The notes under the pieces are model-generated. The model did no database searches, had not been told where the DNA came from, and saw nothing but the letters and a program-made list of their open reading frames with translations. A stretch of 64,000 nt of DNA from CBDCGV01 sp965216955 (GTDB lineage Bacteria > Bacteroidota > Bacteroidia > Chitinophagales > JADIYW01). Within the stretch, counting starts at the first letter, position 1. Every line of letters begins with the position of its first letter. Below, one piece after another: positions 54,605 to 62,620 of this stretch. The translations under genes were made by a program, and so were the position numbers. The stretch lies in assembly GCA_965216955.1 (NCBI GenBank), contig CBDCGV010000018.1, positions 620,001 to 684,000 on the forward strand. The letters run 5' to 3'.

Positions 54605-55552
54605 ATGAAATTATTTATAAAAAATAGATTCACAATTAAAGACATCAATGCTTTAATTGAAAGTAACGCTGAAGAGTCTTTAACTTTAGAATTCAAAGCA
54701 TCCGGTTCGTTGGACTTTGAAAACAAAGAAAGGAAAGAATCGCTTAAAACGGAATTATCTAAAGACATTTCAGCAATGGCAAACTCCGAAGGAGGTATAA
54801 TTATCTATGGAATTAGAGAAAAGAATCATGTTGCTCATTCTAAAACATTTATAGACGGAAATTTAATAACTAAAGAAAGACTTGAGCAAGTTATACAAGC
54901 TAGAATTAAGAGACCAATTCAAAATCTTAAAATACATACCATAAGAGAGGATAAATCAATTGAAAAATCAATCTATTTAATAAAAATCCCAAGAAGTGAG
55001 GACTCTCCTCATATGGCATATGATGGTGCATTTTATAAACGCAACAATTACAACATCACTAAATATATGGAATATGATCTTAGAAGAGAGTATTTACGAA
55101 TAAGGAAATCTAAATTACAAATTGAATCACCCGTAATTAATAATGAATTTGACCAATTTCATAATTATACCAATAGCAAAAATGGCTTATTTAAGATTTG
55201 GTTTCACATTACGAATGCTGGAAAAATCTTAGAAAAAGATTTCAAATTAGAAATTTTAATTTCCAAAAACATCTATCAATCTTCATATTTAGGTATACCA
55301 AGTTTAATTTTAAAATTTAAGACACATACATTACCAGAATATCATAAATTTTCAATACCAAATGATGCAGCAATATTTCCAGAAGAAACTATTAGAGTAA
55401 CGCATGCTGTAATTAAAGTCAATGAAGATGTATTAGATTCAGAAATAAGAACAAAACTTTATTATTCTGGTGGATCAGAAGAAAAAACATTTACTGTTAA
55501 GGACATATTTGAAAATCAAGAAAAGAAAGAAAAAGAATATCAAAGCGGCTAA
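54605..55552 (+). CDS. AlbA_2 (Schlafen-like) domain protein, cassette 8
   Basis: A 315-residue protein. The N-terminal ~160 residues match the AlbA_2/Schlafen fold: NAEESLTLEFKASGSLDF (about 19-36), DISAMANSEGGIIIYGIREK (about 57-76), and a substrate-facing IYLIKIPRSEDSPHMAYDGA, then FYKRNN. The remaining ~140 residues are beta-rich (FKIWFHITNAGKILEKDFKL) and resemble an immunoglobulin-like domain. AlbA_2 proteins bind or cut nucleic acid, and several act in phage or plasmid defence; this role is inferred. The stop codon TAA is formed at the attC left box, and the last residues (YQSG) come from it. It is the sole gene of the cassette. Confidence 0.8.
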   Translation: MKLFIKNRFTIKDINALIESNAEESLTLEFKASGSLDFENKERKESLKTELSKDISAMANSEGGIIIYGIREKNHVAHSKTFIDGNLITKERLEQVIQARIKRPIQNLKIHTIREDKSIEKSIYLIKIPRSEDSPHMAYDGAFYKRNNYNITKYMEYDLRREYLRIRKSKLQIESPVINNEFDQFHNYTNSKNGLFKIWFHITNAGKILEKDFKLEILISKNIYQSSYLGIPSLILKFKTHTLPEYHKFSIPNDAAIFPEETIRVTHAVIKVNEDVLDSEIRTKLYYSGGSEEKTFTVKDIFENQEKKEKEYQSG

Positions 55553-55614
55553 CACAGTATAAAAAGCATAACTTTGCTGACGCAAAGCACGCTTTTTACA
55601 CTAAACCGTTGGGT
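55547..55614 (+). other. attC site of cassette 8 (68 bp)
   Basis: Left box GGCTAAC (55547-55553), right box GTTGGGT (55608-55614). Short hairpin type with AGTATAAAAAGC and GCTTTTTACACT arms. Confidence 0.9.
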
Positions 55615-55638
55615 GCAACTACCTGTTAGTACATTAAA

Positions 55639-56397
55639 ATGAATAATGAACAAACATATAAAGAAATCAAACCGATTAAAAAATTGGAAGATTTAGTTCA
55701 TTCATTTTGGATGCACAAGAATCCATTTGACAAACCGCAACATATGACTATTGTTCCTGATGGTTATCTTAAAATTGTTTTCGTCGTAGTAAACAACAAG
55801 GTAGACAGGTATTTTATGACTGGTTTATGGATAAGAGAAAATAACATTATCACTCCCCCTAAAGCCATCAATTATGGGTGTAGATTGAAAATTTTGGCTC
55901 CTGAATACTTATTGCAACGTGAAATGGCATCAGTTTTACAGGATTTCAAGCAATTGGAATTAAGCTATTTAAATTTAAATCATTTTGACACATCTACCTT
56001 TGAAAATATAGTATATCAATGGGAAACAGAATTATTAAAAATCAAACCACCTAAGACAATAACTGGAAGTAAACTTAGATTATCTCAATTATTGGACGAG
56101 GTTAAAGGAGAAATTACAGCAAAAGAAGTGTCCGAACAAATATTTTGGACAAATAGACAAATCAATCGATACTTGAATAAATATATTGGTATTTCATTAA
56201 AAAGATACCTCAATATCCAAAAAGCTTACCAAGCCTATATTCAAATTAGAGAAGGTAGGTTTTTTCCTGAGATTGAATACTTTGATAGAGCACATTTTGT
56301 TAGAGAAATTAAAAAACACACTGGAAAAGCCCCAAGCGAATTACACAAGTTACAAAACGACCGTTTTATACAAATAAAAAACATCAAAGAGGAATAG
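55639..56397 (+). CDS. AraC-family transcriptional regulator, cassette 9
   Basis: A 252-residue protein. The N-terminal ~130 residues form a sensor of the kind seen in Bacteroidota AraC proteins (MTIVPDGYLKIVFVVVNNKV). The C-terminal half holds the double helix-turn-helix: AKEVSEQIFWTNRQINRYLN, then KYIGISLKRYLNIQKAYQAY, and a second HTH ending EIKKHTGKAPSELHKLQ. The second HTH looks slightly shortened (FFPEIEYFDRAHFVREIKKH) but complete. It is the first gene of a five-gene cassette and probably regulates the following ferric-reductase-like and membrane genes (inference). Confidence 0.82.
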   Translation: MNNEQTYKEIKPIKKLEDLVHSFWMHKNPFDKPQHMTIVPDGYLKIVFVVVNNKVDRYFMTGLWIRENNIITPPKAINYGCRLKILAPEYLLQREMASVLQDFKQLELSYLNLNHFDTSTFENIVYQWETELLKIKPPKTITGSKLRLSQLLDEVKGEITAKEVSEQIFWTNRQINRYLNKYIGISLKRYLNIQKAYQAYIQIREGRFFPEIEYFDRAHFVREIKKHTGKAPSELHKLQNDRFIQIKNIKEE

Positions 56398-56419
56398 GTT
56401 TGCAGTAAATGTATATCCT

Positions 56420-57721
56420 ATGCGTATTTTGAAACAGGAAATTTACTTTCCGATTATCATTTTTATTCACTTTCTTTTTTGGGCAATTGACCTCTACTTT
56501 TACAATGGTTCATTCATGGAAATTTCATCCGACACACTTTTGTTTGGGAAAATGACTAATGAATCATGGAAAAATATACATCGAATATTAGGCGAAGTAT
56601 TTTCTTCATGGGTTGTTACTGTTTTTGCCTTCAATTTTTTAATGTCCACCCGTGCAAAATGGGTTGAAAGACTGTTTGGAGGTCTAGATAAAATGTATCT
56701 CATCCATCGTCGGTCGGGAGTAATTGCTGTTTTTCTATTATTAGCACATTTTATTTTTGTACCTAGAGACCTTACTGAATTTAATCCAGGTAAACCATTA
56801 GGATTCTATGCTTTTGCACTTATTTTGATAGGCGTTTTAATTTCAGCAGCCCCGATTTTCAAAAGAAAGATCCCTTACCATAAGTGGATAAACTTTCACA
56901 AGCTAATGGGAGTATTTTATGTGATGGGAGTCATTCATGGATTAATGGTAAACAGTCTCATAAAGGAACTTCCAATTACGAGAGTATATGTTTTTGGAAT
57001 GTCATTTATTGGAATTTCTGCGTGGATTTATCGGGCTTTCCTTTTTAATATATTCAATAAAAAATTAGACTATCGAATTACGGAAATAAATGATTTGGGG
57101 CATCAAATTACTGAAATAATTCTCAAACCAGTGAGAAAAGAGTTGCATTATTTAGCAGGTCAATTTGCTTTTTTCAAATTCCCTTCTATAAGTAAACGAG
57201 AACAACATCCTTTTACAATAAGTAGTCATCCCTATGATAATTTACTCAGAATTACAGTAAAGAGTTTGGGAGATTATACAATTGATTTGAGTAAAAAATT
57301 AAAGGTAGGTGATAAAGCCTTAGTTGAAGGAGCTTATGGTCACTTCTCATCTAGCTATATCAAAGAGTCTGACCAAATATGGATTGCCGGTGGCATTGGT
57401 ATAACTCCATTTTTATCTCTAGCAAAAGATATTCACCCTAATAAAGTACACTTATATTGGTGTGTAAAACAAAGAGAAGAAGCTGTATACCTAGATGAAC
57501 TACGAGAGATTACCACCAAGAATCCAAACTTTCAATTTACCATTTGGACATCAAGCAAATCTGGCTATTTAACAGCTAATAAGATTGAAACTGAAAACTT
57601 TAAAAACAAAGGATACCTAATATGTGGCCCTAAAGCCCTAAAAGAGAGCCTGATTAAAGGGCTTCTTCAAAAAGGGGTAAGTAGAGATGACATCTATGAT
57701 GAAGAATTTGCTTTCAGATAA
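56420..57721 (+). CDS. Ferric reductase-like transmembrane flavoprotein, cassette 9
   Basis: A 433-residue protein. The N-terminal ~210 residues have six membrane helices with paired haem-ligand histidines (HRRSGVIAVFLLLAHFIFVP, then HKLMGVFYVMGVIHGL). The C-terminal ferredoxin-reductase-like half has the FAD motif HPFTISSHPYDNLLRITVKS, the NAD(P) motif WIAGGIGITPFLSLAKD and LICGPKALKESLIKGLL. It transfers electrons from NAD(P)H through FAD and haem to an extracytoplasmic acceptor, as in ferric reductase or NOX-type proteins. It lies 22 bp after the AraC gene, so the two are likely cotranscribed. Confidence 0.87.
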   Translation: MRILKQEIYFPIIIFIHFLFWAIDLYFYNGSFMEISSDTLLFGKMTNESWKNIHRILGEVFSSWVVTVFAFNFLMSTRAKWVERLFGGLDKMYLIHRRSGVIAVFLLLAHFIFVPRDLTEFNPGKPLGFYAFALILIGVLISAAPIFKRKIPYHKWINFHKLMGVFYVMGVIHGLMVNSLIKELPITRVYVFGMSFIGISAWIYRAFLFNIFNKKLDYRITEINDLGHQITEIILKPVRKELHYLAGQFAFFKFPSISKREQHPFTISSHPYDNLLRITVKSLGDYTIDLSKKLKVGDKALVEGAYGHFSSSYIKESDQIWIAGGIGITPFLSLAKDIHPNKVHLYWCVKQREEAVYLDELREITTKNPNFQFTIWTSSKSGYLTANKIETENFKNKGYLICGPKALKESLIKGLLQKGVSRDDIYDEEFAFR

Positions 57722-57747
57722 CATTATTAAAATCTAAAAATATCAAT

Positions 57748-58188
57748 ATGACACAATTACTTAACTTTTTACTACTACTTGTAATTGGAACACAATTCGG
57801 AATTGCTTTAGCTTCTTCTATTATAGTTCATCCAATTTTAGCAAAAATTAGCAGGCCTTCAGCTATTGAAGTATTCAAACCATTTTTTCAAAAAACACAC
57901 AAGAGTATGATTTCAATGTCAATTCTTGTTACAGTATTAGCATTGGCATTGTCCTATTTTACATGTAATTGGTTGTGGTTTGGAGTTTCTTTATTGATGC
58001 ATTTAAATGGCCCATATACGCTAAAATTCATGATGCCAACTAATAATAGATTAATGGCAGACAATGTTGATCCAAACTCGCAACAGACAATAAATGATTT
58101 AAAAAATTGGGGCGGATTACATTGGGTAAGAACCATATGGAATGGAGCCATTTTTATTGCATTTCTAACACTTACATTATTAGTATAA
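57748..58188 (+). CDS. DUF1772-like membrane protein, cassette 9
   Basis: A 146-residue protein with four hydrophobic segments (LLNFLLLLVIGTQFGIALAS, then about 50-68, 74-90 and the C-terminus). The pattern FMMPTNNRLMADNV with LKNWGGLHWVRTIWNGA fits the DUF1772 family, which includes anthrone-oxygenase-like proteins. The conserved Asn-Arg and Trp-x-x-x-His-x-x-Arg residues are present. The substrate is unknown. It begins 26 bp after the ferric-reductase gene and may supply or use its redox chemistry (inference). Confidence 0.68.
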   Translation: MTQLLNFLLLLVIGTQFGIALASSIIVHPILAKISRPSAIEVFKPFFQKTHKSMISMSILVTVLALALSYFTCNWLWFGVSLLMHLNGPYTLKFMMPTNNRLMADNVDPNSQQTINDLKNWGGLHWVRTIWNGAIFIAFLTLTLLV

Positions 58189-58198
58189 AACAATCTTT

Positions 58199-58927
58199 AT
58201 GGAAAAACAAAATCAGAAACTAAAAGCAGTTGTATCAATCAGAAATTTAGTTGTAGGAATTGATACGGACTGGAAAGAATTAAAATCATTGGGCAGTGAA
58301 ATAGATGATTTACTTAATAAGACCAATGATCTGTTCTTAGAAAGTACAAAAATCGCCATCCACGAAAATTGGTTAAAAGAGAGAGAACTCGTCTCCAAAG
58401 AAGTACTTGCATTAAGAACTATAATGTCTAAATCTATCGAAAAAATAAATTTGAAGGACACTTCAGATCTATCGAAAACATGGAGTAACTATGTATCACA
58501 TTCAAATGCAGTTCTTAATAGCCTTCAACGCCAGAGTGAATTAGGAGATCTTCATCTTTCAGAACAATCTGTTAGGTCGGAGTGGAAAGAGTTGTGGGAT
58601 AAAGTATTTAACAAAATGCTTGCTATTCAAAAGATAGCTGAAGGGAGCACTCTCCAGTTAGAGATGATAGAAGAATTTAGTCCGACAGAAATGGATGAAC
58701 TAACAGACACTATTCTAAAACATATGCCTCGCAATTATACAATGCAAGAAGCTGAGCAATACGAAAAAGAGTATATGGAAGCTTATGACCAACTCAAAAA
58801 ACAAGCTAAGCAAAAGAAAAACCTTTGGGATAGATTTCTTGACCTATTAGCGGGTGGTCAACAACAAACACCTGCGGAAATGGTAATGATGCAACGGTGG
58901 GTCAATGGAGAAAAAGGAGAACTATAA
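58199..58927 (+). CDS. Helical hypothetical protein, cassette 9
   Basis: A 242-residue soluble protein predicted to be nearly all helix: KNQRNLV-type start, then DTDWKELKSLGSEIDDLLNK, SDLSKTWSNYVSHSNAVLNS and QYEKEYMEAYDQLKKQAKQK. It ends GEKGEL, with no signal peptide or membrane segment. No family is recognised. It begins 10 bp after the DUF1772-like gene within the same five-gene run, so it is almost certainly expressed with the redox genes. Confidence 0.6.
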   Translation: MEKQNQKLKAVVSIRNLVVGIDTDWKELKSLGSEIDDLLNKTNDLFLESTKIAIHENWLKERELVSKEVLALRTIMSKSIEKINLKDTSDLSKTWSNYVSHSNAVLNSLQRQSELGDLHLSEQSVRSEWKELWDKVFNKMLAIQKIAEGSTLQLEMIEEFSPTEMDELTDTILKHMPRNYTMQEAEQYEKEYMEAYDQLKKQAKQKKNLWDRFLDLLAGGQQQTPAEMVMMQRWVNGEKGEL

Positions 58928-58955
58928 TTTTTAAAACCAATAAAATTAAATCAAA

Positions 58956-59495
58956 ATGAATAAAATTAAATACTTAACCTTTTGTGGGATTGCAATGATT
59001 TTAGCTGGCACTTTTATGCTTATATCTGAAAAAATTGGTGTTGATATAAGTAGGATTTTAGTTCCAATAATGTTTGCTACCGGTGGTATTTTTGCATATC
59101 TTTTTTCAGAAGCTAATAAACATCATAAGATTGCAAGACAATACCACTTATTACAAGGAGCAGGAATGATTATCTTTTCTATCTTAATTGGAGTTAATGC
59201 TAAAAGCTTAGTAGAATTCTTACAATATATCACCTTTTTTATGGGGACTTTCGGTATTATAGAAATACTATTTGGATTTATGGCACTCAATAGTGGCTAC
59301 AAATTAAATTATAGAATTCTTTTATCTAGACTTGTTTCAGGTTTTCTTAATGCACTTGGAGCAGTAATTATTATAATGACTTCTGTTACCGATGAGATTA
59401 ATGGACTATTGATTGCTGGAGTCTTAGTTATTCTTGGAGGATTAGGGTTTGTTATTTTCTCGAGTAAAATTGAAAAACCAGGAATTCCTTCTTAA
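58956..59495 (+). CDS. DUF308 (HdeD-like) membrane protein, cassette 9
   Basis: A 179-residue protein with six hydrophobic helices in pairs, ILAGTFMLISEK, ILVPIMFATGGIFAYLF, MIIFSILIGVNA and LLIAGVLVILGGLGFVIF among them. The spacing and the repeated Gly-rich helices fit the DUF308/HdeD family, linked to acid resistance in Escherichia coli. It is the last gene before the attC of the cassette, 28 bp after the helical protein gene. Confidence 0.68.
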   Translation: MNKIKYLTFCGIAMILAGTFMLISEKIGVDISRILVPIMFATGGIFAYLFSEANKHHKIARQYHLLQGAGMIIFSILIGVNAKSLVEFLQYITFFMGTFGIIEILFGFMALNSGYKLNYRILLSRLVSGFLNALGAVIIIMTSVTDEINGLLIAGVLVILGGLGFVIFSSKIEKPGIPS

Positions 59496-59523
59496 ATTTC
59501 CATTGAAGAAAAGGAAACGCAGC

Positions 59524-59593
59524 ACCCAACACAGTATAAAAAAGCATATCTTGGCTAAAGCCAAGTAACGCTTTTTATACTAAACCGTTGTAA
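59524..59593 (+). other. attC site of cassette 9 (70 bp)
   Basis: Left box ACCCAAC (59524-59530), right box GTTGTAA (59587-59593). Short hairpin type with inner TTGGCT/AGCCAA in place of TTTGCT/AGCAAA: compensatory changes that keep the pairing. Confidence 0.92.
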
Positions 59594-59616
59594 GTAATTT
59601 ACGTCGCCCTTAAAAT

Positions 59617-60192
59617 TTGGAAGAACTAATTAATAAAATAAAAGGTAATATATCGCTAAGCTCAAAAGCTGAAGAGCATGTGATTTCTATCGCAAACCAA
59701 AAAACAATTCGAAAAGGAAAAATCCTAATAAGACAAGGACAAGTTGTGAAGAATACATATTTCGTGACAGATGGTTGTTTAAGATCATACTGTATTGATA
59801 AAAATGGGAAAGAACATACTTTACAATTTGCAATTAAAGATTGGTGGATTAGTGATTTTATAGCTATATACAATAATGAGTTGGCAACACTAACTATTGA
59901 ATGCATCACCTCTTCAAAAGTTATTGAGTTTAAGACTAAAGAATTAGATGAGATATATTCGCTATTTCCTGAATTTGAAGTCTTTCAACGGAAAAACTTA
60001 GAGCGCCATGTGGTTAGTTTACACAAAAGAATCTTGAATCAATTACAAATGACAGCTTTAGAAAGGTATGATTTGTTTTTAGAACAATATCCTGATATTG
60101 AACGTTACACTCCAAACTATCATATTGCTTCATACTTAGGTATTACTCAACAAAGCTTGAGTCGAATTCGAGCAGAAAAAGTAAAAAAATAG
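59617..60192 (+). CDS. Crp/Fnr-family transcriptional regulator, cassette 10
   Basis: A 191-residue regulator. The N-terminal cyclic-nucleotide-type jelly roll is at about 15-110 (KGKILIRQGQVVKNTYFVTD, then GCLRSY, KEHTLQFAIKDWWISDF). The C-terminal winged helix holds YTPNYHIASYLGITQQSLSR. The DNA-recognition helix is intact, while arginine residues for cAMP binding are not obvious, so the ligand is unknown. The start is TTG: a stop lies two codons upstream and no alternative Met exists until late in the protein. It precedes the broken hchA gene by 72 bp in the same cassette and could control it. Confidence 0.82.
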   Translation: MEELINKIKGNISLSSKAEEHVISIANQKTIRKGKILIRQGQVVKNTYFVTDGCLRSYCIDKNGKEHTLQFAIKDWWISDFIAIYNNELATLTIECITSSKVIEFKTKELDEIYSLFPEFEVFQRKNLERHVVSLHKRILNQLQMTALERYDLFLEQYPDIERYTPNYHIASYLGITQQSLSRIRAEKVKK

Positions 60193-60264
60193 ATTTATTA
60201 CCATAGGGTAATTTTTATTCAAAACCCGTATTCTAATTTTGTTACAATAACAAATACAAAAATT

Positions 60265-61118
60265 ATGCTGAAAAAATTATTGGGTATTGAGCCCAAATTA
60301 GAATCAGATGGGTCGTACAGCCCATCCAAAATGGCACTAAAAATGGGGGTTGCTGACAAGACCGATTTTGAAAATATAGCCTATAAAAAATATGGAGGAA
60401 AAAAATCTAAAATTCTGGTCATTTTCACGGAAGAAAAGAATTTAAAAATGAAAAACGGCAAATTCTTCTCCACAGGTAATCATCCAGTAGAAGCTCTATT
60501 ACCCATGCTTCATTTAAAAAACGCAGGATTTGATTTTGAAATAGCAACTCCAACAGGAAAGCCTGTTATTTTTGAAATGTGGGCTTTCCCCAAGAAAGAC
60601 CAGCATGTTAAAGCAATTTACGAAGAAAATAAATCAAGCTTTGACAAACCCATGAAACTTATTGATTTCATTAACTCCTCCTTTGATTATCCAAATTCAT
60701 ATGCAGCTGTTTTCATTCCAGGTGGTCATGGAGCAATGATTGTATTCCAGAAAACGAAAATGTTGCAAAAATCTTAAGATGGGCTCATAAAAATGATTTG
60801 TTTACTATAAGTCTTTGTCATGGGCCTGGAGCATTTTTATCAACAACCATAGACAATCAAAAGTTCTTATACAAAGGCTATAACATGGCCGTATTCCCAG
60901 ATTCAGTTGACAATAAAACACCCATGTTCGGTTATTTACCAGGAAAAATGCCTTATGGATTAAGTGAAAAATTAAAAAGTTTGGGCGTTAATTTAATGAA
61001 TACTAAAATGGACAAAAAGGTATGTTTAGACAGGAAACTAATTACAGGATCTAGTCCTTTAGCGTCAAATGAGCTAGGAAAACTAGCAGTTAAGACGCTA
61101 TTAAGGGAACTAAGTTAA
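60265..61118 (+). pseudogene. hchA: Hsp31-like glyoxalase III/chaperone (DJ-1 family) with one-base deletion
   Basis: The combined frames give a full-length Hsp31 of ~284 residues. The upstream part has TGNHPVEALLPMLHLKNAGF, FDFEIATPTGKPVIFEMWAF and VFIPGGHGAMI. The downstream part has IPENENVAKILRWAHKNDLF and the nucleophile elbow ISLCHGPGAFL, then KLITGSSPLASNELGK. The frame breaks at about 60742, where ATTGTATT should read ATTGGTATT: a single missing G in the codon after GAMI. Hsp31 enzymes convert methylglyoxal to lactate and act as holding chaperones. The break puts the catalytic cysteine out of frame, so the gene is inactive if the sequence is right. Confidence 0.85.
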
Positions 61119-61125
61119 AAACTAC

Positions 61126-61196
61126 TTACAACACAGTATAAAAAAGCAGTATCTTGGCTAAAGCCAAGTAACGCTTTTTATACTAAACCGTTAGCT
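61126..61196 (+). other. attC site of cassette 10 (71 bp)
   Basis: Left box TTACAAC (61126-61132), right box GTTAGCT (61190-61196). Short hairpin type, nearly identical to the cassette 9 site. Confidence 0.92.
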
Positions 61197-61206
61197 TTAA
61201 CTTAAA

Positions 61207-61884
61207 ATGAAACAACCAGAAATATACTATAAAGTCCTAAATTCTGTCGCAAAAGACAACTTAAAAAATGCCATCGAATTATTAATGGATCATTTTAATA
61301 ATAATCAAATTTTAATTCAATCTGCAAGACTTCAAGCATTACAAACAGAAATTAACAATGGAACAATATCATTTGAAAATGCAGGAATAGAAAAAAACAA
61401 AATAAGAAAGGCAATTATTTCGCTAGCAGAAGAAATTCGAATTGAATATCCCATAGAAATTAAAAGAAAGATTTCTAAAAAACTTAATTACTTTGCCATA
61501 CTCCTTTCAAAAAAAAGAAAATCAAAAGCTCTACTCTTATTAAGTTTCTTAATTCTAACAAGTGGTGATCTTTTACAAAAAGTAATTGTTGCAGCTACTT
61601 CATTCACTTTAACAATAGCTGGAGTTAGCTTTATTATAATTTATGAAACAACAATCTCAAAGAACGCTATCAAACAAGAAAAAGTACTTTTTGAACAGAG
61701 ATTGAATTATATCGATGACGTTTGCGAATCTAAATTTGATACTCTACAGAATAAAGTAATTAGATTTAGAAATGACCTTATAAGAGTAAGAGATAATGCT
61801 TTTACTTATTCGGGTATTCCAATTAATGAGATTGAAGCACTAGACAGTGTATTATTAATGATTGAATTAGAGCAAGACAATTAA
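61207..61884 (+). CDS. EAD11-like domain protein with transmembrane segment, cassette 11
   Basis: A 225-residue protein. The N-terminal ~85 residues match effector-associated domain 11: LKNAIELLMDHFNNNQILIQ, then SARLQALQTEINNGTISFEN and AGIEKNKIRKAIISLAEEI, with the hallmark Gly-Thr-Ile-Ser-Phe and Asn-Lys-Ile. Two hydrophobic segments follow at about 115-150 (KALLLLSFLILTSGDLL and VAATSFTLTIAGVSFIIIY), then a coiled-coil tail. EADs couple effectors to STAND NTPases or other conflict proteins, and the membrane part could be the effector (inference). Its partner is not in the cassette. It lies alone, starting 17 bp into the cassette. Confidence 0.75.
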   Translation: MKQPEIYYKVLNSVAKDNLKNAIELLMDHFNNNQILIQSARLQALQTEINNGTISFENAGIEKNKIRKAIISLAEEIRIEYPIEIKRKISKKLNYFAILLSKKRKSKALLLLSFLILTSGDLLQKVIVAATSFTLTIAGVSFIIIYETTISKNAIKQEKVLFEQRLNYIDDVCESKFDTLQNKVIRFRNDLIRVRDNAFTYSGIPINEIEALDSVLLMIELEQDN

Positions 61885-61892
61885 AAGTATAA

Positions 61893-62024
61893 AGCTAACA
61901 GCGGCTAAAAAGCACGCCTCACTCCTATGTACCATGAAAAATATTCCTTAAATTAAACCCAAAGTAAATGGAAAGCGACACCTTATAAAGTCGGCGCGAC
62001 TTTGTAAGCCGCGGACCGTTATGT
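61893..62024 (+). other. attC site of cassette 11 (132 bp)
   Basis: Left box AGCTAAC (61893-61899), right box GTTATGT (62018-62024). Same type as the cassette 7 site. Confidence 0.87.
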
Positions 62025-62601
62025 GCAAGTAAGGGATGAATGGTTTTTTGCAGCATAAATTTTCTGTTTTACTTTCGTTTTATCATTGCTACGCTCCTAA
62101 CTTTTCCTTTAATAATATTTGTAAATTTACCGCTCCAACTATCTTACGCTCGATTTTGGTGCTTAATGTTTGGCTCGTAGACTGACATTGCCTTCGGGTT
62201 TGCCATCATGGGCTCTGTTTAGTTTCGTAATTTCTAAATACTGCCTACTAGATAATAAAAGTTCAACCGTAGGTTTTGCTTGTAAGAATTGAAGCACAAT
62301 AAGCAAGTTCTATGCTTTTAGCCAAAGAAAAGGTTTCGATTTAGCGATTGTGGTTTTTCGATCTTCATCACTCTGCCAAAAAATGCGCCCCTTCCCTACT
62401 TCACTAAATAAAATTTAAACTCACCAAACATTTATTGAAAATTGTGCCACGCTGCTAGCTGGATTAAAAAACCAGCACATAACATAGGCTAAAAATCAGG
62501 CTCCTTTAATTTTTTATTTCTATTTTACAGTATGGTTGGGCATCCGTGCCGGCCGAATGGACAACAGTCCATTCAACCGCCCGTATTCTTAGCCTTTGAA
62601 C
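62018..62601 (+). mobile_element. Cassette 12: gene-less, 584 bp, related to cassettes 2 and 4
   Basis: It starts GTTATGTGC and ends GCACATAAC plus attC. No reading frame was seen. It is the most diverged of the three copies, with substitutions throughout, yet has the same length as cassette 2. Confidence 0.8.
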
Positions 62602-62608
62602 GTTGTAC
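62477..62608 (+). other. attC site of cassette 12 (132 bp)
   Basis: Left box ACATAAC (62477-62483), right box GTTGTAC (62602-62608). Same type as the cassette 2 and 4 sites. Confidence 0.85.
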
Positions 62609-62620
62609 GCAACATAAAAA

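Noticed and set aside
48412..62608. CRISPR array
   Set aside because: Repeats are 68-196 bp imperfect palindromes separated by genes of variable length, not short identical repeats with ~30-bp spacers, and there are no cas genes.
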